DNA of 64,000 nucleotides from JABDMH01 sp050298535 (lineage in GTDB: Bacteria; Bacteroidota; Bacteroidia; Chitinophagales; Saprospiraceae). A program made the position numbers and the translations under genes. Each line of letters starts with the position of its first letter. Position 1 is the first letter of the stretch. Of the stretch, positions 9,701 through 18,291 are shown piece after piece. Where the stretch lies: assembly GCA_050298535.1 (NCBI GenBank), contig JBNKUI010000063.1, positions 62,001 through 126,000 of the forward strand, written 5' to 3'. The notes under the pieces were generated by a model. The model searched no databases and had not been told where the DNA came from. It saw nothing but the letters and a program-made list of their open reading frames with translations.

Positions 9701-10773
9701 CGGGAATGGGAATCCCGGAAGAAAAAGTGACGAAGATTTTCGACCGATTTTATCAGGTGGATGATTCCATGACCCGGCAGGGAGAAGGTACCGGAATTGG
9801 GTTGACGTTAGTTGCAGAGTTTGTGAAATTGATGCAAGGCGAAATTGAAGTCCAGAGTAAATTCGGTCATGGTACTACATTCCAAATCATTCTACCGATC
9901 ACCAGAAATTCTCCTATGAATAAGCCTTTAATCCAGGAGAATCGATCAGTTAATATAGCTACCCCACAAACACTAACGACGCCTTTACATCAGGATGACG
10001 AGGAAAAATATGTTGTACTCATTGTGGAAGATAACCCAGACGTCATTCATTATTTGGGTAACATGCTCCAGGATAAGTATAAATTATTGATTGCCAGTAA
10101 TGGTCAGGATGGTATCGATCGAGCGTTGCATGAGGTTCCGGATTTAATCATCAGCGATGTCATGATGCCCATCAAGGATGGTTACGAACTCTGTGAGACA
10201 TTAAAAAGCGATGTTCGTACGAGTCATATTCCTATCATACTCCTGACCGCTAAGGCAGATATGGACTCTAAATTGCAGGGGCTGCGAAAAGGTGCAGATG
10301 CTTATCTTCCCAAACCCTTTCATCAGGACGAATTGTTGATTAGGATGGATGCATTGATCAAAATGAGACTCAAACTACAGGAAAGGTATACACAGGCTGA
10401 TCTTCCACCGGTTTCATCCGATCCAACTTTTGAATTAGAGGATCAATTCATTAGGAATCTGAATAACTTACTAGAGGATCACCTGAATGAGGAGGATTAT
10501 GATATTCAACGGATCTGCGAAGATTTGCACATCAGTCGATCCCAATTACACAAGAAATTAAAGGCTTTAACCGGTATGTCTTCCAGTCATTACGTGCGAA
10601 ACTACAAGTTGCTCGCTGCGGAACCACTGTTACTAAATTCTGAACTGAATATTTCGGAGGTTGCATATAACGTGGGCTTCAAGAACCCTAAGTACTTCAC
10701 GAGGCTTTTCAAAGAAAAGAATGGTCTTGCACCTTCAGATTGGATTGTCAGGCAGGCCAAGAACAGCGATTAA
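6739..10773 (+). CDS. Hybrid two-component system regulator (HTCS): sensor, histidine kinase, receiver, AraC HTH
   Basis: A 1344-residue one-protein two-component system. The ATG at 6739 begins a signal peptide (MGACSKIFFIVFMLLWIHPSFGQ); upstream in-frame ATGs add a non-hydrophobic extension. A periplasmic beta-propeller-like sensor follows, with Reg_prop-type repeats (GRIWLGTFSNGLYVFD near 553) and a Y_Y_Y domain (~715-780), then one membrane span (~787-806). The kinase has NITHEFRTPLT (phospho-acceptor His848), NLFSNALKF, DTGMGIP and GTGIGLTL. The receiver has VEDN, phospho-acceptor Asp1140 in IISDVMMP, and the Lys in PKPF. The C-terminal AraC HTH spans ~1235-1344. Such regulators usually sense glycan fragments and activate nearby polysaccharide loci. 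Here the downstream genes encode large surface proteins, and the SusC/D pair is more than 30 kb away. Confidence 0.93.
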   Translation: MGACSKIFFIVFMLLWIHPSFGQESSVSSFHPLNSKSYGIAEGLPDRCVDYAFIDNLGKLNVIPCQHVQLSYGQHIYQIDGHAPFLENITVDSIDPNLVIQSSGMVGDSINFGRMIRLGDENEDQWVSASFYLFHPETGVFQYFQIDDDQGNPISIENVIYEDGKYIGCGTYLSQGYLFEIVEEEIKILYQIELDQEIRTERALRPFIKYKGSYLWIIDNAMYVFNAFDGPSPNMQNVAFTLGTNQQNAFAKLDEQLFVYVSPGNVYLLDNASGTFSKWTPDFLDFLPQRSYLFQDNRGNILFSFHKASSEYAAYLLDTNGQWHDYTDVIRAINPSPNHFATHPLTSADFTKYLFQTLYDFKIIEVRLSSGITAIPSIALRGMVELGPGQIFASGNRIFSKHVSDWKLSSFNTCPIINHVRDVQIFKDEDGVIWENGVHYIIKHNQEMCDTIDYVNRLVRMVPRDNDHFLVLDVQGELILFNKKTEQFEIVATSIGQELNMQMLLDDDNRCWLIANTIVQYINLNDPTSGFVQLEHPELDKNFISIDIDANGRIWLGTFSNGLYVFDPSSDQLTNIDESNGLSNNSVATMLQDDDGDHWIGTFNGITIIDQHLNILGQVYEEDGLVHNECNRWSAIKLSNGDLGFGTIAGLSIIDPAQVKKDITNKPPNKIYLSSVTLPDDQIVLGSAFLGDLLTDGIRLPADKRNLKLSYGLSQYSIPEKSIYAYRLKGLHEDWNYVGSLHDLHLIDLPHGKYNLEIKAWDYRGTSSENLLIIPLDIAYFFYQRVWFYLLCVAFSGLLLYIWYRNQQRIQNRLEAEVANRTATIRAQTEKLKEMDEVKTRLYTNITHEFRTPLTIIRGLSDQIEQDPNAPELIKRNTDSLLNLVNQMLDLRKLESGNLKLQLGQIDIIQFLNYLCESYQSLAQAQKKQLHFLHNEDEIWMDLDQAKVGQIINNLFSNALKFTTEGDHIYIQVDKLVADKVKIRIKDTGMGIPEEKVTKIFDRFYQVDDSMTRQGEGTGIGLTLVAEFVKLMQGEIEVQSKFGHGTTFQIILPITRNSPMNKPLIQENRSVNIATPQTLTTPLHQDDEEKYVVLIVEDNPDVIHYLGNMLQDKYKLLIASNGQDGIDRALHEVPDLIISDVMMPIKDGYELCETLKSDVRTSHIPIILLTAKADMDSKLQGLRKGADAYLPKPFHQDELLIRMDALIKMRLKLQERYTQADLPPVSSDPTFELEDQFIRNLNNLLEDHLNEEDYDIQRICEDLHISRSQLHKKLKALTGMSSSHYVRNYKLLAAEPLLLNSELNISEVAYNVGFKNPKYFTRLFKEKNGLAPSDWIVRQAKNSD

Positions 10774-10813
10774 TATCATTGAGAGATTAAATCTAAGCTA
10801 GATCAGTCCTCTT

Positions 10814-10829
10814 GTACACAATAGTGTAC
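10814..10829. promoter_or_regulatory. Perfect inverted repeat, candidate operator
   Basis: GTACAC and GTGTAC flank a 4-base AATA spacer, about 110 bases upstream of the unknown/LuxR gene pair. A short symmetric dyad of this sort is a plausible binding site for a dimeric regulator, such as the LuxR-type protein encoded at 11647. Function is inferred only from symmetry and position. Confidence 0.4.
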
Positions 10830-10862
10830 CCCAAAAACAATACTGCACCTCAAAAAACGATA
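10826..10862 (+). repeat. Two direct repeats of a GTACCYCAAAAA-type motif
   Basis: GTACCCCAAAAACAATA (10826-10842) is followed at once by GCACCTCAAAAAACGATA (10845-10862). A third related copy, GTACCTCAAAAAACC, lies inside the downstream gene at 11195-11209. The first copy overlaps the right arm of the GTACAC/GTGTAC dyad. The arrangement suggests a cluster of protein-binding sites, though chance similarity in A-rich DNA is possible. Confidence 0.35.
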
Positions 10863-10937
10863 TTTCCCCTTTCAGAAACATGACTGGACTAAAGGCGATA
10901 GTCCGCTTTGCATCTTGGGTGAAACAACACAGTTTGG

Positions 10938-11663
10938 GTGATCCCAGGGGTAAACATAACATTTCCGACACAGGACCAAATCTTCAGCGATTTCATCATC
11001 TATTTGCAAAGGTCTCCTATAGACGATTTGTTTAAAGATTTGATGCTGACTTTTTCAAATCAACTGTCGCCTATTCTCGTGCATCCACCGCTGGAGTGCT
11101 TTCCTCAACATGGTGTTGATGACAAGGTTCTATGGAAATCTCTATGCCTGTGTTGTGCGTTTAGTGTCTCTTTTTATTCCTTATACCTAAGGAGTACCTC
11201 AAAAAACCAAAACCTCCATATAATATCCCAGTCTCTGATGGTTGAGTGTCAAAGAATCTGTGGAGCGCTCTTTGACCTTGACCATTTTTTCTGGAAGAGA
11301 TTTTACCAAAGGATGGCTTTACAAAGCTTTTTCCGGGGCATATCCTCAAGAATCGAAGATGATGCTCTGGATAATGCCTCGCGAAACTCCCATGGATTCT
11401 CATTCTTGCTACCTCTCGACATCCTTTCCTCATCCATGAATCTTTCTGCATTTCAATACGAAATGCTAGAACAATCACTCATGGCCATGTGCAAAGGATT
11501 TTACAATGAGGAACAAAAAGGAATTTCTCATCAAAAGAAATTATTCAAGGATGCGCTGATCTATGCTAAGGATATACCGCTGGTAGGTTATGATCGATGG
11601 ATCAGCCACTATGCTCAACTAGTATTAAAACCAAAATCGAAAACGCATGATTTCTCCTCGTGA
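10938..11663 (+). CDS. Hypothetical protein, overlapping partner of a LuxR-type HTH protein
   Basis: I do not recognise this 241-residue protein. The frame begins with GTG at 10938; a shorter version could start at ATG 11043, so the N-terminus is uncertain. There is no clear signal peptide. The middle has a hydrophobic, Cys-rich patch (SLCLCCAFSVSFYSLYL), and the C-terminal half looks helical and charged (QKKLFKDALIYAKDI). Its last 17 bases overlap the start of the 69-residue LuxR-type gene in another frame. LuxR-type output domains normally carry an N-terminal sensing or receiver domain, so this protein may be the separately translated sensory half. That is inference from position. Confidence 0.6.
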   Translation: MIPGVNITFPTQDQIFSDFIIYLQRSPIDDLFKDLMLTFSNQLSPILVHPPLECFPQHGVDDKVLWKSLCLCCAFSVSFYSLYLRSTSKNQNLHIISQSLMVECQRICGALFDLDHFFWKRFYQRMALQSFFRGISSRIEDDALDNASRNSHGFSFLLPLDILSSSMNLSAFQYEMLEQSLMAMCKGFYNEEQKGISHQKKLFKDALIYAKDIPLVGYDRWISHYAQLVLKPKSKTHDFSS

Positions 11664-11856
11664 AAAACAAGTACTGTATTTAATTGCACAGGAATACACG
11701 ACTACTGAGATTGCCCAGAAATTGCACATCAGTGGAGACACCGTCAAAACACATCGCAAATCTTTACTCACTAAGGTCGGGGCTCGGAATGTAGCTGGTT
11801 TAGTCCGACGTGGCTTTGAATTGAATTTATTGAAATATAGCTCTGAATCATTATAA
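11647..11856 (+). CDS. Stand-alone LuxR/GerE-type helix-turn-helix protein (69 aa)
   Basis: The whole protein is one GerE-type DNA-binding domain: ISPREKQVLYLIAQEYTTTE, then IAQKLHISGDTVKTHRKSLL with the typical recognition helix, and the AGLVRRGFELNLL tail that often ends Bacteroidota LuxR regulators. There is no receiver or ligand-binding domain in the same frame. The start codon lies inside the preceding 241-residue gene, giving a 17-base overlap and suggesting translational coupling. The next gene, for the 2130-residue surface protein, starts 14 bases after its stop, so it is a natural candidate target or operon member. Confidence 0.85.
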   Translation: MISPREKQVLYLIAQEYTTTEIAQKLHISGDTVKTHRKSLLTKVGARNVAGLVRRGFELNLLKYSSESL

Positions 11857-11869
11857 CTCTATCACAATT

Positions 11870-14800
11870 ATGAAAAATAATCTAAGTCTTTCTACTAGTT
11901 TGAAATGCAATAATCCTTTTAGATTAATTCATTCAAAGCAATTTTTAGTCGTAATATTGTTATTGCCTTTATCTGTATTAAAGATACAGGCCCAGCTAAC
12001 GACAGAGACGGAAAGTAAAAAGAACTTTCAGGTAATTGTTTCGAACTGGTCTGTAAATACAGATCACGACCTGGGTAATAACGATGAGACTACTCTTCTG
12101 GTTGAGACAACAGAAGATATGAATGGTAAGGCCGACTGGCTTATGCTTTGGGATGGAGAGCCTAATCAGAGCCTTCCGGGGCACTGTATTGATGAAAATA
12201 CAGATCCTCCATTTACCAATCTATCTGTTATTTCCTCTGTTCATTCTGATATCGGAACTGTGGGTACGGCTAGCGGAACCGAATTCTTCGATTTGGAATA
12301 CCAATTCTGGGAAAATGATGACGCTCCAAGATGTACTGCAGAAAGCGGAGACGACGGGCGTCAGAGAGGCAGAGGCCTTTATGGAGCTACCGGTTCACCA
12401 AATAAATGGTTGGAGCGATCACTGAGCGCTACTGACAGATTAGGTAATTCCACCGTCACCAGTATCAAGTTCCAGACAGCCTGGAGATATCACTATGGAG
12501 ATAATGACCAAAAGCCCTTGGATTTTGGAACGCTGGCAATAAACGGAGCAAAAGCTCATACCAACTCCATTAAGGTGACACCCAATTTTACTGTTTTAAC
12601 TAATATAAATACCGTTAATGCATCACCTCATTTAAGTTACGGGGATACTTACATCCAACCCGGAAGGGATGTTTGGTACAAATTTACCGTACCTAGTTCC
12701 GGCGTTAAAGTAAGTATAACCAATACAAATCCATCAGCTTTTACCATGTATCTACTGGATCAGGACAGAGACTTGATAGGTTCTTCGACAAATATATTAG
12801 ACGAATATCTGTGCGAAGGCAATTACTTTGTCGTAGTTAATGCCATTAATAATTCTACTGGCGAATTTAACCTCAAATTAAGTAGCAAAGCCATTGGCTA
12901 TAAAGATATAGGATCTATTTCTGTCGGTAGTTCAAATATTTGTCCTGAATCGGTCATCCCTATGATTACAGGAACTGATGCCGTGCTGGATGATAACTCA
13001 ACATCACCAGATAGTTATCAATGGCAAATGCAGGTTGGTAATGCAGATTGGGAGGTTATATCAAATGAAACTGAGGCAAACTTTAACAACCAAATAAATT
13101 TAGAAATCGGTAGCGAAAATGTTTCTTTTAGAAGACGGGCACTCACCTGCAGTACTTTTAGCAATTGGTCGAATACAATAACTTTTACAACCATACCTTC
13201 CACGGTAAGTCCTGGATCCATTCGGTTATATGTTGATGAAAATCCAAATGATCAGCAGAGTGGTAGTTACTCAATTCCTCCTGGAATCGATCCGGGCAAA
13301 TTCTATTCCACTAATATGACCGATGATGGTGTGGGAGATCCTCCCGCCGATTTGAATATAGCAGGATCAGTGGAATATATTTGGCAGGATTCAACCATCA
13401 GTGGAAGTTGGAGCGATCTGAATGCCCCATGCACCTCTTGCGAAGCATATGACCCTGGGGTGCTATCTGAAACGCACTGGTACCGCAGGATAGCTGTCAA
13501 TGGATGTGGGAAACGCCAAGCTTCTAATGTCATTCAGATTCAGGTCATTGGAGCAGACGGCGCTTTCGCCGGAAAAGTAACCACAGGACTCAATGGAACC
13601 GGTTCACCCATAGAAGATGTCATCATCACTATCGTGCGAGATGGGACAGGAGTAGATGGACATAATCTAGTACAAGACACTTATATAGATACTACGAATA
13701 GTGAGGGTGAATATGAGATCCAGGGTATCTATTATGGCTCAACCGAAGCGGATTTCACTATCACACCCAGTAAATCGGATCCTCCACCGGGAGGAGCTCA
13801 TATATTTAGTCCCACTGACAGGAATTTCAAACTGAGCGCCACTGGGATTAAACAACGCTTAAGTGTTCATTTTCAGGATGTCTCATCTTTTGAATTGAGT
13901 GGTCAGGTATTTCAAACTTTTGGTGGGAATACCTGCCCCATGGATACGGTGAGCATTCTCTTGATGACAAATGGGGAAACTGTATCAACTAGTTCGAACG
14001 GAGCCTATGAAATTGACATCCCTTATTCCGGTAATCATACTTTAAAGCCCATTTTTAAAGGACATACTTTCGACCCGATAGAACAAACGCTATTCATTGA
14101 TCAATATACTACCGGAGTTGATTTTCAAAATACACAAACCTATAAAATTTCTGGTGTCTACACGGATGGATGCGGGAATCCAATAGGGTCTGCCAAATTA
14201 AGCTTTATATCTACGGATCTTTGTCTGAAGACCGGTGATGGTTCATCCGTTCCTGACATAACTACCGGTGAAAATGGTTATTACGAAATTGATCTTCCTG
14301 CCAATTTATACAATATAGGATTTGAGGCCCAAGATGGAGGTACGTACAGTAGAGAGGTTGTAAATAATTATTTCAACAATTCACCTACGGTTGACCTATT
14401 TGGTGCGGATCAGACGGTTGATTTCATTTATCGGCCGCCCTTAACCATGACCATAAATGGATTGCCTGAAGTTTCCTGCCTGGGAAATCCACTGGTCGAT
14501 CAGACTATGAAATACACCTTAAATATAGAGGTATATGAAGGCGCTCTCGGCTCCTGTCCCTTGGACACTGGCGTGTTAATTATTTCCGACTTTGTCAGCG
14601 ATAGAGGCGACAGTACGATAAAAGTGCCGATTTCAATGGGCATGGCCTCCTATGTGATGATACCCGGAAGTCCTAATATTACACCGGATTTCACTAAGAA
14701 TATACAATTTGTGGCTAAAAACCTGGAATCAGATGGGTCGGAAGGCAACAATTCAGTTTCCCAGCAACTAGATTTGATCGTATTGGGTGCCCGCGCTCGA

Positions 14801-17800
14801 GAATCAACATTTGCCACCGTTACGCCCCAAATACCGGTGATGATTTTAAGAGATCCACCCGGTGATCTGAGTTATAGTCATATTCAAACTGCTCAAACAA
14901 TGGTCACCAGTAATCGCTTTTACACCAGGGAAAGTACAACGAATAATTCCTGGGCAACCGTCAGTGTTGGAAGCAAATTCTCAACTGGCATTGGTTTTAT
15001 CACTGAATTTAAAGTGACTGCGGAACTGACCGCTTCATTAGAAGCTTCCCAGTCTATATTAAATACTGAAGAGTTATTGACCTCAATAACCAGCACTTCC
15101 GCCTTCAGCACATCCGATGCAGAAAATGTTATTGGTGAGAAGGGTGATGTATTTATCGGTGCCGCAATGAACCTTTCCTACGCAGCTGCCGACATCATTA
15201 AATTTGACGCAGACAACTGCCGTATTATAGAAGATGTCAACTTGGTGATTGCCTCTGATGGCTATCTACCCAGCACTACTTACGTATATACCAGAGATCA
15301 TATTAGGGTATCCGTTATACCCAACCTGAAGCTACTTGCTGATAATTCACCTAATCCGGATTCCAGTGCCTATTATCTGGGCCAAATTAAATTGTGGCAG
15401 CAAGTGCTAGCACTTAATGAAGAATTAAAAGAGCAGGCAACCTCTTATGGGACCTCTCATAATTACAGCTTTAATGGAGGTGCTGGAGGGATTGCAGAGT
15501 CTACCATAGCTCGTGCTACCCAGACAAGAAACGTGGAGTTTTCATTGGAAATCGATGCCGGGGTAGCTGCAGAGGCAGGCATAAAGGTAGCCGGAGCTGG
15601 TTTTTCAGGAGGAGTAATGACGAATTTTCGAATGGAAACTGGTGAATCTCAAACAACAACTTTAACCAATGAAGTGGAGATAGGTTATGTCATTGATGAT
15701 GATGATATCAACGATGTTTTTTCGGTTGACGTGTTTGTTGACCCCGTTTATCAAACCCCCATATTTAAAACTTTTGGCTCTGAAACTTCCTGCCCATATG
15801 AAGCCGGGAGCCTGCCTATTGATGATCCGAATATTGTTATTCAAAATCCTGTCCAGACTGGGTTGGATGCCAATACTACAGCAGTATTCACTTTAAATTT
15901 ATTCCATAACGGACAATCAGAAAACACGAATACGGATACTCGTAAATATCGGCTGGAACTTAATAGTGGAAGCAATCCAGATGGTGCTATCGTTCGTATT
16001 GGAGGAATTTCACAGGGGTCCGAAGAATATGATATCCCCAAGGATAATCCCCAACAAGTTACGATTACCATAGATAAAGTACCAGCCTCCCAGATATTTA
16101 GTTATGAAGGCATCGAGTTTTTGTTGTATCCAGCATGTTACTCGGCGGCTAGCCTGGCTGATGCTGCAGGTCAACTCGCCTCGGCTAAGCTCTCTGTATT
16201 CTTCAATAGCCCTTGTAGTGAGGTAAGCATTTTTGAACCTAACGAAGATTGGTTGATTACACAACAGGATCAAAACCAATTAGATGTCCATATTAAAGAT
16301 TATGACAAACAGTTTTTAAACCAAGTGATACTTCAGTACAAAATGGCCAATAACAATTCATGGAATATTGGTCTGGTCCTGTCACCGGAAGACTTGAATA
16401 ATAATAGCCCATCCGGAAGTAACATTGGTACCATTGTACCCTGGAATATTCAAAATCTAGAAGACGGGATATACGATATAAGACTTAAATTGAATTGTGC
16501 GGAAGGTTCTACCTTTTCAGAACGTAAAAGGGGCACTATTGACCGTGAAGGGCCCTCCTTATTTGGAACCCCCACACCTCTGGATGGTCTATTTGATCCC
16601 TCCCTGGATGAGATCTCAGCGACGTTCACCGAAGATATTCAATGTGGTATGCTGGAAGTTTTACTGCATAACACAAATACCGGTGATCTTATTCCGATAA
16701 CCCTAGATTGCTTTGAAAATGGAATTACCATTACACCTTCTATTAATTTGAGTGGTTTGTCAGCTGCCAATTATGAAGTAATGGTTCAAAATATAAAAGA
16801 TCCTTATGGCAATCTGGGCGAATCTGTTAGCTGGACATTTGTCGTGGGAGAATTAGAAACACAACCCCAGATCTGGTATGTCGACTCGGCCATGATAACA
16901 AGCGGAGATGGATCAAGCTGGAGCTCAGCCTTTCAAGATATTCAGGAAGCCATAAACATTGCGAAAACGGATGATCAAATTTGGATTGCAAAGGGTACTT
17001 ATAAGCCAAATACTATTTTCGATATCAATAGCAATGGAACCTTAGAAAGTCGCGAGCAAATGTATTATATCGCCAGGGATATCCAGTTATTTGGTGGATT
17101 CCAGGGAAATGAATCGAATTTAAATGATCGGGATTGCGAATTATTTCCGACCATCCTGGATGGCAATCTGGGTAGTATGGCTACTTCCGTCGATAATGCG
17201 TTCCATGTCTTATGCTATGATGGCTCAACTGGAAGAAAACTTACCAAAAACGGAATATTGGATGGCATTATCATTATGAACGGAAATTCCGATGGTGGGT
17301 ATCCACATAATACTGGTGGAGGGATCTATTTAGATGGTAGTGGGGACACTAGCCAGGCGAATCTCACGATTCGTAATTGTCAATTTAAATCTAACTATGG
17401 TTATTTAGGTGGAGGGATCTTTTGTGATGGATCAGAAGGAGGTAATAGCAATCCATGTATTATTAACTCCCAATTCTTAGAAAACAATTCTTTTCAAGGA
17501 GGAGGCATTTATAATTATGGTTTTAACGGTACAAGCTCTCCTACACTTATTGGAGTATTGATGACTAAAAACAGCGCAAGTAATTCAGGTTCTGCTATAT
17601 TTAATAACAGTCAATCCGGGATTTCTTCTCCTAAGATAATTAACTCTACCATTGCAGGCCATACCTCACCGGTAGCCGCTTTTGTCGGATATGGCCCCAA
17701 TCATGTGGAGGCGCAAACCGAATTTCTGAACACTATATTTTGGAATGCTTCCGATGAATTCCTCAACATAAATAGTACACAGGTGACTTTAAACCACTCC

Positions 17801-18262
17801 ATCTTGGATGATGGTACCTCCGATGGAAATGTCATCTATCCGACCGGTGTATCTGATGGAGGCGGTAATGTGGATTTACAACCACAGTTTGTGGACATGG
17901 CTACGGGCAATTATCGGCTTAACAGCACTTCCCCGGGCATTAATATTGGCCTGCCGGATACCAGTGGATTGAATCTTCCTATAGTAGATTTGGACGGTCA
18001 AAGCCGTATTAATGGACGAATTGATATGGGTGCTTTTGAAAACCCAATCACTGGATGTCCGAAGCACCTGACTTTTATGAATCTTAATTACGGGCCGCTC
18101 GATGGCGTTTATACGGCTCAGCAATCCATCACTTTAGGCGGAGGACTGGAGATTGGCAATTTAAAAAATGTTACATTCAATGCTCCACAGGTCTTTTTAA
18201 ATGAATCATCAACGGCATTAGGCGCCCAGTTGACCATCCTGCAAAACGGCTGTCTTGAATAG
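11870..18262 (+). CDS. Giant secreted multidomain protein with beta-helix region and C-terminal Gly-Cys domain
   Basis: A 2130-residue protein. A long signal sequence has its hydrophobic core at ~26-40 (FLVVILLLPLSVLKIQAQ). In order I see: an N-terminal region to ~240; a PPC-like beta-sandwich (~245-345, VWYKFTVPSSGVKVSI); Ig-like segments (~350-560); three carboxypeptidase-regulatory-like repeats (~563-860, ending in motifs such as GAYEIDIPY and NGYYEIDLP); an unfamiliar Gly/Ser/Thr-rich region (~960-1440); an Ig-like (Big_5-type) module to ~1660; and a parallel beta-helix (~1667-2060) with GGGIYLDGSG and GGGIFCDGSEGG turns, closing with DLDGQSRINGRIDMGAFEN. The last ~68 residues match the end of the next protein and finish LQNGCLE. 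There is no type A T9SS domain. A role in surface adhesion is a guess. Confidence 0.85.
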   Translation: MKNNLSLSTSLKCNNPFRLIHSKQFLVVILLLPLSVLKIQAQLTTETESKKNFQVIVSNWSVNTDHDLGNNDETTLLVETTEDMNGKADWLMLWDGEPNQSLPGHCIDENTDPPFTNLSVISSVHSDIGTVGTASGTEFFDLEYQFWENDDAPRCTAESGDDGRQRGRGLYGATGSPNKWLERSLSATDRLGNSTVTSIKFQTAWRYHYGDNDQKPLDFGTLAINGAKAHTNSIKVTPNFTVLTNINTVNASPHLSYGDTYIQPGRDVWYKFTVPSSGVKVSITNTNPSAFTMYLLDQDRDLIGSSTNILDEYLCEGNYFVVVNAINNSTGEFNLKLSSKAIGYKDIGSISVGSSNICPESVIPMITGTDAVLDDNSTSPDSYQWQMQVGNADWEVISNETEANFNNQINLEIGSENVSFRRRALTCSTFSNWSNTITFTTIPSTVSPGSIRLYVDENPNDQQSGSYSIPPGIDPGKFYSTNMTDDGVGDPPADLNIAGSVEYIWQDSTISGSWSDLNAPCTSCEAYDPGVLSETHWYRRIAVNGCGKRQASNVIQIQVIGADGAFAGKVTTGLNGTGSPIEDVIITIVRDGTGVDGHNLVQDTYIDTTNSEGEYEIQGIYYGSTEADFTITPSKSDPPPGGAHIFSPTDRNFKLSATGIKQRLSVHFQDVSSFELSGQVFQTFGGNTCPMDTVSILLMTNGETVSTSSNGAYEIDIPYSGNHTLKPIFKGHTFDPIEQTLFIDQYTTGVDFQNTQTYKISGVYTDGCGNPIGSAKLSFISTDLCLKTGDGSSVPDITTGENGYYEIDLPANLYNIGFEAQDGGTYSREVVNNYFNNSPTVDLFGADQTVDFIYRPPLTMTINGLPEVSCLGNPLVDQTMKYTLNIEVYEGALGSCPLDTGVLIISDFVSDRGDSTIKVPISMGMASYVMIPGSPNITPDFTKNIQFVAKNLESDGSEGNNSVSQQLDLIVLGARARESTFATVTPQIPVMILRDPPGDLSYSHIQTAQTMVTSNRFYTRESTTNNSWATVSVGSKFSTGIGFITEFKVTAELTASLEASQSILNTEELLTSITSTSAFSTSDAENVIGEKGDVFIGAAMNLSYAAADIIKFDADNCRIIEDVNLVIASDGYLPSTTYVYTRDHIRVSVIPNLKLLADNSPNPDSSAYYLGQIKLWQQVLALNEELKEQATSYGTSHNYSFNGGAGGIAESTIARATQTRNVEFSLEIDAGVAAEAGIKVAGAGFSGGVMTNFRMETGESQTTTLTNEVEIGYVIDDDDINDVFSVDVFVDPVYQTPIFKTFGSETSCPYEAGSLPIDDPNIVIQNPVQTGLDANTTAVFTLNLFHNGQSENTNTDTRKYRLELNSGSNPDGAIVRIGGISQGSEEYDIPKDNPQQVTITIDKVPASQIFSYEGIEFLLYPACYSAASLADAAGQLASAKLSVFFNSPCSEVSIFEPNEDWLITQQDQNQLDVHIKDYDKQFLNQVILQYKMANNNSWNIGLVLSPEDLNNNSPSGSNIGTIVPWNIQNLEDGIYDIRLKLNCAEGSTFSERKRGTIDREGPSLFGTPTPLDGLFDPSLDEISATFTEDIQCGMLEVLLHNTNTGDLIPITLDCFENGITITPSINLSGLSAANYEVMVQNIKDPYGNLGESVSWTFVVGELETQPQIWYVDSAMITSGDGSSWSSAFQDIQEAINIAKTDDQIWIAKGTYKPNTIFDINSNGTLESREQMYYIARDIQLFGGFQGNESNLNDRDCELFPTILDGNLGSMATSVDNAFHVLCYDGSTGRKLTKNGILDGIIIMNGNSDGGYPHNTGGGIYLDGSGDTSQANLTIRNCQFKSNYGYLGGGIFCDGSEGGNSNPCIINSQFLENNSFQGGGIYNYGFNGTSSPTLIGVLMTKNSASNSGSAIFNNSQSGISSPKIINSTIAGHTSPVAAFVGYGPNHVEAQTEFLNTIFWNASDEFLNINSTQVTLNHSILDDGTSDGNVIYPTGVSDGGGNVDLQPQFVDMATGNYRLNSTSPGINIGLPDTSGLNLPIVDLDGQSRINGRIDMGAFENPITGCPKHLTFMNLNYGPLDGVYTAQQSITLGGGLEIGNLKNVTFNAPQVFLNESSTALGAQLTILQNGCLE

Positions 18263-18291
18263 AATTTATCACTGAATAAAAAAACTCCCAA

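Noticed and set aside
11637..11663. Programmed frameshift joining the 241-aa protein to the LuxR-type HTH
   Set aside because: No canonical slippery heptamer is present at the overlap, and the HTH gene has its own ATG. Translational coupling is simpler, so the frameshift is mentioned only as an alternative.
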